A DNA stretch of 23,392 bases from Prorocentrum cordatum (taxonomy: Eukaryota; Sar; Dinophyceae; Prorocentrales; Prorocentraceae). Below, in pieces: positions 16,228 to 23,276 of the stretch. The stretch is from positions 152,123 through 175,514 of the forward strand of contig CAUYUJ010019610.1 of NCBI GenBank assembly GCA_963575745.1. Reading direction: 5' to 3'. Numbering within the stretch: position 1 is the first letter of the stretch; each line of letters begins with the position of its first letter. Position numbers and translations under genes: made by a program. The notes under the pieces are model-generated. The model saw only the letters and a list, made by a program, of their open reading frames with translations. It did not search any database and had not been told where the DNA came from.

Positions 16228-16705
16228 CTAACACCTGAAGCTACACCCGCGGGGGGGGGGCACTGACACCTTGGAAGCCGCGAGCTGCCTCGACAGAGTC
16301 CGAACATGCCCGGGATGGGCTGCGCAGCGGTCCTTGTAGATCTTGGTGGCGTTGACTTGGATGCTGCACTGGTTGCGCACGTTCTCGCTCGTTGATGGGC
16401 GGATGCCCCGACGGACCCTCGAGTAACGTCTCCAACCGTGGTGAGCGGGCAAAATTGCACGAACGTGGCGGTGTTGAAAGCGGTGCGCACGCTCCCGGTC
16501 GCGAGTCCTGGCGGATGGGCGGCAAAGCCCCAAAACAGATAAAGTAACGTATCCTGCCAAACAAACGGGGGGGAAATGCACGAAGGCGTAGATGATGAAG
16601 GCGATTGACCGAACTCGAAGGCGGCGGGAGGTGGAAGCCATTGCGGTCGACGCGAGGCGAAACATAGCGGCCTTGGTGGGAGCTGTAGTGAAGCAGCTCC
16701 GCTAA
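16228..16705 (-). other. Unrecognised region with hydrophobic segment
   Basis: On the minus strand the frame of 16,665-16,228 contains SIAFIIYAFVHFPPVCLAG, then YVTLSVLGLC, long enough for one or two membrane passes, and later SIQVNATKIYKDRCAAHPGH. The neighbouring frame has a second readable text (YLFWGFAAHPPGLATGSVRT), so the coding frame, if any, is uncertain. A run of ten G at 16,251-16,260 bounds it. It could be a fragment of a host gene. No family is recognised. Confidence 0.25.
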
Positions 16706-16905
16706 GAAGAGAAACGGGGATGTAGACATTAAACAACGTACTGTTCAAAATCCCCGTGAAACCGGGATCGTATCTGGTCAGCGGGAAGACACCTGAAGTC
16801 GCCTCGAAAGCGGGCACGGGAGGATATCCTCCCGGCCCCGGAGCACAAATGGCTGCATAATGGAATGACCATTACAGCAGGCAAAGGTGAGAAGGGACAG
16901 GTGAG
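16706..16905. repeat. Repeat F, copy B (possible LTR remnant)
   Basis: This is the partner of 2,150-2,345 in the same orientation, roughly 65-70% similar by eye with small gaps. The minus-strand stem ATCCCG / CGGGGAT around GTTTCA (about 16,752-16,770) could fold as a hairpin and is less perfect in copy A. On the minus strand the conserved peptide reads GVFPLTRYDPGFTGILN. Confidence 0.7.
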
Positions 16906-16916
16906 CTACCGTTCGT

Positions 16917-17137
16917 GAAGGGGAGGGAGGAGGAGGAGGCGGAGGAGGAGGACGAGGAGGAGGACGAGTAGCAGGGGGGCGACGAGGAGAAGGCGGAGGA
17001 GGAGGACAAGGAGGAGGGGGAATGAGGGGGAGGAGGACGAGGAAAAGGAGGAGGAGGAGGAGGAGGAGGAGGAGGACGAGGAGGAGGGGAAGGAGGGAAA
17101 AGGAGGAAGAGGATGAGGAGGGAACGGGGGGGGGGAT
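16917..17137 (+). repeat. Polypurine tract (GGA/GAC-rich)
   Basis: About 220 bases of GGA, GAG and GAC triplets lie on the plus strand. On the minus strand this is a polypyrimidine tract ending ACGAACGGTAG, a possible intron 3' end near 16,907. Like the tract at 2,014-2,150 it abuts repeat F, but on the other side of it. Confidence 0.9.
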
Positions 17138-17179
17138 GGGCGAACTGCGTATCCCCCCCGTGATACATGCCCCATCCAG

Positions 17180-17245
17180 AGTGCGCGCGACCTTACGCGG
17201 GCAGCTTACGCGCCAAGGCCCGTGCAGACGACCCCGCTATTGTGC
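17180..17245 (+). repeat. Dispersed repeat E, copy 2
   Basis: The text GCGACCTTACGCGGGCAGCT, then ACGCGCCAAGGCCCGTGCAGACGACC-like, aligns with 18,691-18,742 (GCGACCTCACGCGGGCAGCT, then ACGCGAACG, AAGACGACC). Both are in the same orientation. Confidence 0.7.
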
Positions 17246-17600
17246 CGATCGCGTCCCCACTCCGTCGCAGGAAGTGCTCAGACGGCGAGGACCGAACGGG
17301 CACTGCGGTGAAAAAACTCAGAGCACGTGCCCCTGCACTTGTTTCTGCGCTCGCAAAGCGCGACGACATGCAACGACCACACGGCGAGAATTGCAGTGGC
17401 GAAGGATGCATTTATCACAGCGTTCATTTCAGCTCGTACCAATATTTTGCCTTTTACGATAGGTTGCCGTGAGCCTGCCAGCCGGTGCCCGCCGGCAACC
17501 CGGCTGCAGCAGGCTGGACCCGTTTCCAAGAGGCCTCCCAGATGTCGGCGGCGAGCCCGGGGGGGGAAACGAGAAGTGGCGGGCCGTCTCAAAGGCTCTG
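17246..17600 (+). other. No firmly supported gene
   Basis: A plus-strand frame of 101 codons (17,167-17,472) includes VKKLRARAPALVSALAKRDD and GEGCIYHSVHFSSYQYFAFY. It looks somewhat protein-like but has no motif and begins inside repeat E. The opposite strand is equally open (17,592-17,278). No call is made. Confidence 0.25.
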
Positions 17601-17604
17601 AAGT

Positions 17605-17730
17605 CCCACGGCCATGTGAGAAGTTTTCCAGGTTCTAGGCCTGCCCCGAAGGCGCAGAGAACTTCTCAATAGGCGCGATGGCTTCGGAGAAGTCCCGCCG
17701 CCTTCTGAGAAGGCCTTCTCCTCTTCATTC
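17605..17730. repeat. Cluster of GAGAAG / CTTCTC inverted words
   Basis: GAGAAGTT (about 17,611) pairs with AACTTCTC (about 17,661), and CCTTCTGAGAAGG (about 17,700) is nearly self-complementary and followed by CCTTCTCC. The cluster can fold into one or two hairpins. No terminal duplication was found. Confidence 0.5.
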
Positions 17731-17749
17731 CCCCCCGCTCGCCGCCGAA

Positions 17750-17820
17750 GATGGGGTCGGAGCAGACGGGGTGGGAGGATCGCGCCGCATCGCCGATACA
17801 TCGACGATTTCTCGGCGACG
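17750..17820. repeat. 71-bp duplicated segment, copy 1
   Basis: It is aligned over its length to 17,993-18,063: both run GATGGGG, then GGAGGATCGCGCCGC(A/G)TCG, CCGAT(A/G)CATCGACGAT, and end near GGCGA. The copies are about 240 bp apart, separated by a polypurine tract. Confidence 0.85.
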
Positions 17821-17906
17821 TCAGCCCGTCTGCAGCAGGCGGCTGCAAGGAGCCCGCGCCGCCGCATCCATGGGGGGCGGGCTCCGGCCAGTTCTTGCCG
17901 ATGTGA

Positions 17907-17985
17907 GCGAGGGGCGGGAGGAGGAGGAAGAGGAGGAGGAGGAGGAGGAAGGAGGAGGAGGAGGAGGAGGAGGAGGAGGAGGCGG
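17907..17985 (+). repeat. Polypurine GGA tract
   Basis: About 80 bases consist almost only of GGA and GAA triplets. It encodes poly-Glu/Gly or poly-Arg by frame and is not taken as coding. It lies between the two copies of the 71-bp duplication. Confidence 0.95.
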
Positions 17986-17992
17986 CCTCCCA

Positions 17993-18063
17993 GATGGGGC
18001 CAAAGCAGGCAGGAACGGAGGATCGCGCCGCGTCGCCGATGCATCGACGATCTCTGGGCGATG
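17993..18063. repeat. 71-bp duplicated segment, copy 2
   Basis: This is the second copy of 17,750-17,820, with about 80% identity by eye. It is preceded by GGCCTCCCAGATG, which also occurs near 17,532, hinting at a third, truncated relative. Confidence 0.85.
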
Positions 18064-18096
18064 CCAGCGATGCATCGGCGCCGTCGGCGCGGCCCC

Positions 18097-18141
18097 GCGC
18101 GGGCAGCCTGCGCGCGGGCAGCCTGCGTGCGGGCAGCCTGC
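18097..18141. repeat. 15-bp tandem repeat, 3 copies
   Basis: GCGCGGGCAGCCTGC occurs at 18,097, 18,112 and (with one change, GTGC) 18,127. On the minus strand this gives an in-phase Gln-Ala-Ala-Arg-type pentapeptide repeat (AQAAR). Confidence 0.95.
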
Positions 18142-18176
18142 GCAGGCGGCCCGGTGCTTCTTCCCGCGCAGCTCGC

Positions 18177-18322
18177 CTGCAGCCGCCGCCGCTCCTCCTC
18201 CAGGGCGGCGGCCCGCTCCGGAGGCAGGCGCCGCTGCGGCGCGGGCAGGAAGGCGCGCTGGACCTCCTCCGCCACCGGCGCCTCGCCCGCCGCCTCCTCC
18301 TCGGGCTCCTCTGGGGCCTCCT
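18177..18322 (-). CDS. Candidate internal exon, unknown protein
   Basis: On the minus strand a long pyrimidine-rich tract ends GTCCCAG at 18,323, followed by a 146-base stretch with strong coding character. It starts with an acidic part (EAPEEPEEEAAGEAPVAEEV), then RAFLPAPQRRLPP and a charged helix RAAALEEERRRLQA. Nearly every codon ends in G or C. It would end at CTGCAG followed by GCGAGC, a GC-type 5' splice site; dinoflagellates are known to use GC and GA donors beside GT. Neighbouring exons were not identified, so the protein is unknown. The frame stays open well beyond both ends, which keeps the boundaries uncertain. The plus strand is also open but gives low-complexity text. Confidence 0.4.
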
Positions 18323-18410
18323 CTGGGACCAGGCGTGGCGAGGAGGGGGGGCAGGAGGGAGGAGGGGAGGGGGGACAAACAGAGGAGGGAGAAGTGAGGA
18401 GGAGATACTT
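18323..18410 (-). promoter_or_regulatory. Polypyrimidine tract before candidate exon
   Basis: On the minus strand about 85 bases are nearly all C and T (plus-strand G/A-rich, with GGAGGGG runs), followed by a CAG at the start of the candidate exon. It fits an intron 3' end, though polypurine tracts are common in this window and this could be one of them. Confidence 0.4.
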
Positions 18411-18604
18411 AGACTGCAAGGCGGACGCGGCCGCGAGAAACCCTTGCAAGAAACGGAGCCCCGAATGACCCGCGCGCGAGATGCACACGGGGGGGAACCC
18501 AGAGCACAATGAGCGCAGCACCTTCTTCAACGGCCGCGGGAAGTCTCTGCGCAGCGCCCGGAGCGAAGAAAACCAGGGCACCCTGACGAAAAAAACGGGT
18601 CTTA

Positions 18605-18750
18605 CGCGAGATGACATCGCGACCTTACGCCGCGGCTTACGCGGGCCGCCGGCGCGGCACGCCACATTGGAGACGAGGGCGCTTACGCGCGACCTCACGC
18701 GGGCAGCTTGCACGCGAACGTCGGTAAAGACGACCCGCTTCTTTTTGCGT
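18605..18750 (+). repeat. Dispersed repeat E, copy 3 (longest)
   Basis: It contains both halves of the family: GCGACCTTACGC…CACGCCACATTGGAGACG (shared with 1,870-1,920) and GCGACCTCACGCGGGCAGCT…AAGACGACC (shared with 17,186-17,240). The motif CTTACGCG occurs several times inside, so the family may itself be built of short repeats. Confidence 0.7.
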
Positions 18751-18857
18751 CGCTCGTCTGGTTTCTTGATGCGCGTCCCCATTGCGTGCGCGCCCCTTGG
18801 AGGGGCAAACGTCCCGGGGCGGTGTGTGGCCAGAACGCGCCCGCCAGCGAGCATACA

Positions 18858-18926
18858 TGAAGGGGCCCTGGGACACACAAATAAATAGACACAAATAACA
18901 GGATTCCCTATATTTTCCGAGATGTT
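18858..18926 (+). repeat. Dispersed repeat D, partial copy
   Basis: It begins GAAGGGGCCCTGGGACACAC, then AAATAGACAC, ACAGGA(T/C)TCCC and TATTTTCC. It aligns with 19,727-19,795. It is cut off by the start of the MITE family 2 copy at 18,929. Confidence 0.8.
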
Positions 18927-18928
18927 CT

Positions 18929-19121
18929 GCATGTCCTCCTGCAGGGCATGTCCTCCTGCAGGGCGATCTTGGAAGAAAGCTCGAACACGGTCAGAAAATG
19001 CCCATGCACAGAATCAGAAATAGTTTCATTTTTATTTATTTTTAATAAAAACATAATCGTCCCACGACTACTGTTTTGACTATTTAGGGATCTTCCTCCT
19101 GCAGAGGGACAGACCCGGCTT
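18929..19121. mobile_element. MITE family 2, copy a
   Basis: The left end is a tandem 17-bp duplication, GCATGTCCTCCTGCAGG at 18,929 and 18,946, followed by GCGATCTTGG. The right end, GGGATCTTCCTCCTGCAGAG, then GGACAGACCCGGCTT, is the reverse complement of that pattern. The interior is AT-rich (about 19,018-19,055), in sharp contrast to the surroundings. No target duplication was seen. The left boundary is uncertain because the outer GTCGGGC block is missing. Confidence 0.65.
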
Positions 19122-19391
19122 AGCCCTGGGGTGCCGACGCACACATGATGTAATCGGGGATGGACAGAACCCCCTTTCGTAGAACGTGGTTGAGCGAAAA
19201 GGACCTCGGGCCCAAACCTGGCGGGCGCAAGCCTGGAAAATGCTGGCCGCGGCGGCCTCTCAAGGACCGAAATCGGACAGCTCACTGATCAACGTGTCAA
19301 GGGGGGGGGGGGGGTCCACCCCCGATGTCAGTATGTTTGGGCGATTCCGAGCCTCCTCCTCCTCGTCGGCCTCCTCTGGGGGAACATAATC

Positions 19392-19551
19392 TTAGGTCGG
19401 GCCTGCCCCCCTCAAGGGGGATTCTGGGCGAAAAAATAAAAATACTCGGAATCCGCACCAAAAATGCTCAAGTTGTCAAAAAATAGTCCCCATGATACGT
19501 TTCAACTATTTTTGAACATCCCTCCTGTGGAGGGATCAGGCCCGACTTGAC
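19392..19551. mobile_element. MITE family 2, copy b, with 7-bp direct repeats
   Basis: The left terminus is AGGTCGGGCCTGCCCCCCTC and the right terminus is GAGGGATCAGGCCCGACTTG, inverted copies of each other. The element is bracketed by CATAATC at 19,385-19,391 and 19,552-19,558, a convincing target-site duplication. The interior is AT-rich (AAAAAATAAAAATACTCGG and ATACGTTTCAACTATTTTTG). No coding capacity. Confidence 0.88.
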
Positions 19552-19555
19552 CATA

Positions 19556-19640
19556 ATCACACTTTCGGAGCTCCGCGCGGATGTCTCGGATCTGCGCTGG
19601 GCCCGCCCCCTCCGTCGCGGTGCCTCCGGCGCCTCTGGGC
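19556..19640 (+). repeat. Relative of the 847-891 hairpin arm
   Basis: The words GGAGCTCCGCGCGGAT and CTCGGATCTGCGCTGG at 19,567-19,601 match the arm of the inverted repeat at 847-1003. The second arm is not present here; instead GC-rich sequence with GGCGCCTCTGGGCGGGG follows. This may be a half-element or the form from which the hairpin derived. Confidence 0.7.
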
Positions 19641-19726
19641 GGGGCCTCTGGCGCGTGTTCCTTCTTCGGCCTCGACCTCCGGAGGTGCGACCCTGAGATC
19701 CGACGTGACGAAAAAATGACAACATT

Positions 19727-19884
19727 GAAGGGGCCCTGGGACACACCAACAAATAGACACGAGTGACAGGACTCCCCACATCTTCCCCGCTTTTCTGCGT
19801 GTGTTGTCTCCCCCCCCGCTTCCCATCTTTTCCCATATTTTTTGGGGGAATCGACGATGAATTGTGTCTGTGTGTTTTTCCCCC
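19727..19884 (+). repeat. Dispersed repeat D, most complete copy
   Basis: It starts GAAGGGGCCCTGGGACACAC and ends GTGTCTGTGTGTTTTTCCCC, joining the blocks seen separately at 18,858-18,926 and 733-815. It follows the hairpin-arm relative here, while at 733-1003 the hairpin comes after repeat D. The two families are therefore neighbours in both places but in opposite order. Confidence 0.8.
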
Positions 19885-19999
19885 CTCCTGGAACATCGCC
19901 AAAACCAGGGACCACCGCGCGGGACCCCATCCTTCCTGCGTCCCCTTCCGAGCCGCATCGGTCCGTGGGGGCCCCGGGGCCCGACGCGGGGAGCGAGCG

Positions 20000-20926
20000 C
20001 GCCCGGTGCGAGCAAGGCTGCCAGGCCGGGCTCTCGGGGCAACGCCTTCCCTGGCGCACGCCTTCTTCTCATCGGCGGTTCGCCATTGAGCGGAAGCCTG
20101 GTGCGAGCAGAGCTGCCAGGCCAGGATCTCGGGGCAACGCATTCCCCGGCGCACGTCTTCTTCTCATCGGCTGTTCGACATTGAGCGGAAGCCCGGTGCG
20201 AGCAGAGCTGCCAGGCCAGGATCTCGGGGCAACGCCTTCCCCGGCGCACGTCTTCTTCTCATCGGCTGTTCGCCATTGAGCGGAAGCCTGGTGCGAGCAG
20301 AGCTGCCAAGCCAGGATCTCGGGGCAACGCCTTCCCCGGCGCACGTCTTCTTCTCGTCGGCTGGTCGCCATTGGGCGGAGGGGTTTGGACGCCCGAAAGG
20401 GGTACTGCAAGAATGGGTACAGGGCCCAACAGCGAATGTTCAGGATCTCGGGGCAACGCATTCCCCGGCGCACGTCTTCTTCTCATCGGCTGTTCGACAT
20501 TGAGCGGAAGCCCGGTGCGAGCAGAGCTGCCAGGCCAGGATCTCGGGGCAACGCCTTCCCCGGCGCACGTCTTCTTCTCATCGGCTGTTCGCCATTGAGC
20601 GGAAGCCTGGTGCGAGCAGAGCTGCCAAGCCAGGATCTCGGGGCAACGCCTTCCCCGGCGCACGTCTTCTTCTCGTCGGCTGGTCGCCATTGGGCGGAGG
20701 GGTTTGGACGCCCGCAAGGGGTACTGCAAGAATGGGTACAGGGCCCAACAGCGAATGTTCAGGATCTCGGGGCAACGCATTCCCCGGCGCACGTCTTCTT
20801 CTCATCGGCTGTTCGCCATTGAGCGGAAGCCCGGTGCGAGCAAAGCTGCCAAGCCAGGATCTCGGGGCAACGCCTTCCCCGGCGCACGTCTTCTTCTCAT
20901 CGGCTGTTCGCCATTGAGCGGAGGGG
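20000..20926. repeat. 95-bp satellite with 319-bp higher-order repeat
   Basis: The anchor CTCGGGGCAACGC starts at 20,033, 20,128, 20,223, 20,318, 20,447, 20,542, 20,637, 20,766 and 20,861. Spacings are 95, 95, 95, 129, 95, 95, 129 and 95. Each 95-bp unit includes CGGCGCACGTCTTCTTCTC, ATCGGCTGTTCGCCATTGAG and CGGTGCGAGCA. The 129-bp units have lost the GGTGCGAGCAGAGCTGCC part and instead carry about 55 bp from the left end of MITE family 1 (from 20,384 and 20,703). The 129+95+95 set repeats as a 319-bp unit. Open frames across the array on both strands are repeat artefacts. Confidence 0.95.
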
Positions 20927-21098
20927 TTTGGACGCCCGAAAGGGGTACTGCAAGAATGGGTACGAGGCCCAACAGCGAATGTTGATCGGCTGTTCGCCAT
21001 TGAGCGGAAGGGTTTGGACGCCCGAAAGGGGTACTGCAAGAATGGGTACAAGGCCCAACAGCGAATGTTGATCGGCTGTTCGACATTGAGCGGAGGGG
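20927..21098. repeat. 86-bp satellite units containing MITE end
   Basis: Two units start at 20,927 and 21,013, and the full MITE starts one period later at 21,099. Each unit is the left 55 bp of MITE family 1 (TTTGGACGCCCGAAAGGGGT to CCCAACAGCGAATGTT) plus GATCGGCTGTTCG(C/A)CATTGAGCGGA from the 95-bp satellite. They differ by only a few bases, so the amplification looks recent. Confidence 0.93.
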
Positions 21099-21311
21099 TT
21101 TGGACGCCCGAAAGGGGTACTGCAAGAATGGCTACAAGGCCCAACAGCGAATGTTGTCCCAGACCAACAGCGGCCGCTGTTGGGCAGGCGGCCTTCTGTC
21201 CCACACGGACGCAGGCCGCGGCAACACCGACAGCGAGTCCTGCTCAAAATGAACAGGAACTGCTGTTGGGCAATGTACCCATTCTTTCCGTACCCATTTC
21301 GGGCGTCCAGA
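21099..21311. mobile_element. MITE family 1, full copy (213 bp)
   Basis: The left end is TTTGGACGCCCGAAAGGGGT and the right end is CCCATTTCGGGCGTCCAGA, a close inverted match of the same outer 12 bp. Inner inverted blocks CAAGGCCCAACAGC and CTGTTGGGCAATGTACCC extend the terminal repeats to about 50 bp. It is flanked by AGGGG on both sides (21,094-21,098 and 21,312-21,316). The right one lies in a G run, so that duplication is less certain. It has the same length as 9,561-9,773. This is the complete element at the edge of the array that contains its truncated ends. Confidence 0.92.
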
Positions 21312-21312
21312 A

Positions 21313-21452
21313 GGGGGGGGTCTGGCTGCGCACCTCTGCTGCTAGTTGCGACCTCTGCTAAAGATCCACTCCAAGGGGGGGAGGGGGGGGTCTGGCTCTG
21401 CGACCTCTGCCAGCTGCGACCTCTGCTGACGATCCACTCCAGGGGGGGGGGA
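21313..21452. repeat. 70-bp tandem duplication with G runs
   Basis: Two units, with TCTGGCT at 21,321 and 21,391, each read GCGACCTCTGC, GATCCACTCCA and then eight or more G. The poly-G runs make the unit length variable and could form G-quadruplexes. Confidence 0.9.
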
Positions 21453-21590
21453 AGGAGGGGGTGCGAGGGCCCGCGCCCGTCGGCAGAAAAACGAATCTAA
21501 AAACGGCCACAAGGAGCCACGTTTTCGCCCTGGGTTGTCTCGTTGACGGCCCCGCAGCCCGGCGAGCACCCCCGCGGGGCGTACGCTTAT

Positions 21591-21746
21591 AGGTCGGGCA
21601 TGTCCTAATACTAATGCAGGTGGATTTGGACGACAGATTCCAAAATAGCCAGTCATATTCAAAACATAATTTTGAAACGTCGTCCCCCGACCAGCTTTAG
21701 ACCACTGCTGAAGATCCCCTCTGTATAGAGGGACACGCCCGACTTC
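21591..21746. mobile_element. MITE family 2, copy c
   Basis: The left end is AGGTCGGGCATGTCC and the right end is GGACACGCCCGACTTCAC, in inverted order. An inner stem, CCCCTCTGTATAGAGGG, lies near the right end as in copies a and b (CCTCCTGCAGAGG, CCTCCTGTGGAGG). The interior GATTCCAAAATAGCC…ACATAATTTTGAAACGTCG is AT-rich and shares GAAACGT/TTTCAA words with copy b. No clear target duplication. Confidence 0.82.
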
Positions 21747-22331
21747 ACCGACCGCCCCGCTGCTGCAAGAGGCCGGCCGTGCGCCCTGCCGCGGCCCCGA
21801 GGGGCATCGGCGCGCCCCCGGGCTCGGTCTCCCCGCCGGCCGTTCGGTACGGGCACCGGCCCGGAGAGCGCTCCCGGCGAGGCGGAGCCTCAGCGCGCCC
21901 GGAGGCTTCGAGTGGGGAGTCGACTGCATAGTGGAGTCGAGCTGCAGAACTGTGCTGAGATTTCTCTCCAGTTCTGTTGCGAGCACGTTTTCGGACCGCC
22001 CCAGAACTGGTCTTCTCGTCGAACCTACAGAACAGACCTGTAATCTTCTCAATCGATCTGCGAACCTCCTGCGCATTCCCAGTAGATCCGATGGGGAAAA
22101 TACATTCGGGGGCCAATCAGATCTGTGTAGTCGATCCCCCACTGAAAGGCTGGAGCACCGCGGAGAGCCGCCCCAACCAGCCTCCGAGACGCCCCTCGCG
22201 CGAGGCCCCGGAAGCGTGTGCCCGTGCCGTGCTCCTGCTTCGCCCCGCGCCCTCCGCGCCCGGCAGGTCGATGGCCCGGGCGGTCTGAGCTGGCTGGGCT
22301 CCGAGAAAACCAGCCAAGACGGCGGGATGGA
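21747..22331. other. No supported gene
   Basis: Both strands are open for long stretches but the text has no domain or codon preference that favours one. Between 21,940 and 22,040 the words CAGAACTG, CCAGTTCTG, CCAGAACTGG and CAGAACAGAC alternate in orientation, suggesting a decayed foldback element. Around 22,055-22,135 ATCGATCTG and CAGATCTG…GTCGATC behave similarly. Confidence 0.4.
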
Positions 22332-22449
22332 GGATTGCAAAAAAAAACCTTCGAAGGATTGCAAACAAAAACAAAAAAAAACCCTTCGAAGGATTGCAAA
22401 AACCCTTCGAAGGGTTTTTTTTTGCAAAAATGTTTTTTTTTTGCAATCC
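22332..22449. repeat. A/T-rich foldback with TTCGAA palindromes
   Basis: The outer arms GGATTGCAAAAAAAAA (22,332) and TTTTTTTTTTGCAATCC (ending 22,449) are reverse complements. Inside are three copies of CCTTCGAAGG, itself a palindrome, at 22,348, 22,383 and 22,404. The first two are 35 bp apart, separated by GATTGCAAACAAAAAC. The whole can fold as one or several nested hairpins. It cuts through all long frames in this part of the window. Confidence 0.92.
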
Positions 22450-23042
22450 TTCGAGCAGATCCGCTCGACATCGGCCCCGGGAGCCCTCTCGGGCCCCCGG
22501 GGCCCACGCGGTGCAAGCTTCCACCCCGGCTCCGACTTCGACGGGACCCCGTGGCCCGAGAAGGGCTCCCCCGGAGGCCGCAAGGGGCAGGCAGCCTTCT
22601 CGGACCAGGTGCCTCGAACCTCGCCCCCCTCGTGCTCGCTGGAACCACATGCTGGGCCACCTCGCTGCCCCCGGCCGGCCCCACCAACCATCGATGAGAG
22701 GCAGGGGTGGGTGGGGTTCGGATTTCGCCACGCGTTCGACGACTTCCGAACCCAGACTTGCGACGCCCTGCTTTTTTCAGGACGGCGCCCCCAGAAGTCC
22801 CGACCCTCTCCCCGGAGCCGGTTTGTCATCCTGAGTCGTTTTTGTCACGGTCCTGGGGCCCGGCGAGGGCCTCGAGAGGCCCAAAACGACGAAAAACCCT
22901 CGTCCTGAACTTTTTACGACGCGATCATGTCTGGGAAGTCTACCCCCGCCGCCCATCGCCTTGCCTGAATCTCTGAGCGGCCCGGGCGGTGTGCCGACGC
23001 AGGGTGACCTTTGGCCGATCGCTGCGCGCGGTGCTGGCCCGC
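22450..23042. other. No supported gene
   Basis: The sequence is GC-rich with open frames on both strands but no recognisable protein. The plus strand from about 22,700 reads GWVGFGFRHAFDDFRTQTCD before losing the frame in a T run at 22,772. No repeat was matched elsewhere in the window. Confidence 0.35.
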
Positions 23043-23203
23043 CGCTGCCGCCACCGCCGTCATCGCCGCCGCCGCCGGCACCGCCGTCGTCGTCGCCACC
23101 CGTCGCCGCCGTCGTCGCCGCCGCCGCCGCCGCCGCCGTCGTTGCCACCCGTCGTCGTCGCCGCCGCCGCTGTCGTCGTCGCCGTCGCCGCCGTCGTCGC
23201 CGC

Positions 23204-23237
<34 letters not shown>

Positions 23238-23276
23238 GTCGTCGTCGCCGCCGTCGCCGCCGCCGCCGTCGTTCTG
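23043..23276. repeat. Compound (GCC/GTC)n trinucleotide array
   Basis: About 230 bases of GCC and GTC triplets with occasional ACC. On the minus strand it is GGC/GAC/ACG/GCG by phase, giving poly-Ala/Thr or Gly/Asp. It directly joins the coding-like frame at the right edge, so it may lie in that protein or in an adjacent intron. Confidence 0.95.

Noticed and set aside
16740-16820. 5S rRNA or snRNA in repeat F
   Set aside because: GGGAT(C/G)GTATCTGGTCAG superficially recalls 5S motifs, but the order and the remaining helices do not fit.
17589-18932. Whole minus-strand frame of 447 codons as one gene
   Set aside because: It runs through dispersed repeats D and E and a polypurine tract encoding poly-Leu/Pro. 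Only the 146-base segment at 18,177-18,322 looks coding.
20069-21247. Open frames of 75-208 codons on both strands in the 95-bp array
   Set aside because: The unit is not a multiple of 3 and each frame simply reads the repeat in turn. Similar peptides recur because the DNA recurs.
21342-22829. Minus-strand frame of 495 codons
   Set aside because: It crosses a MITE, poly-G tandem repeats and the A/T foldback. Composition changes abruptly at each and no domain is present.
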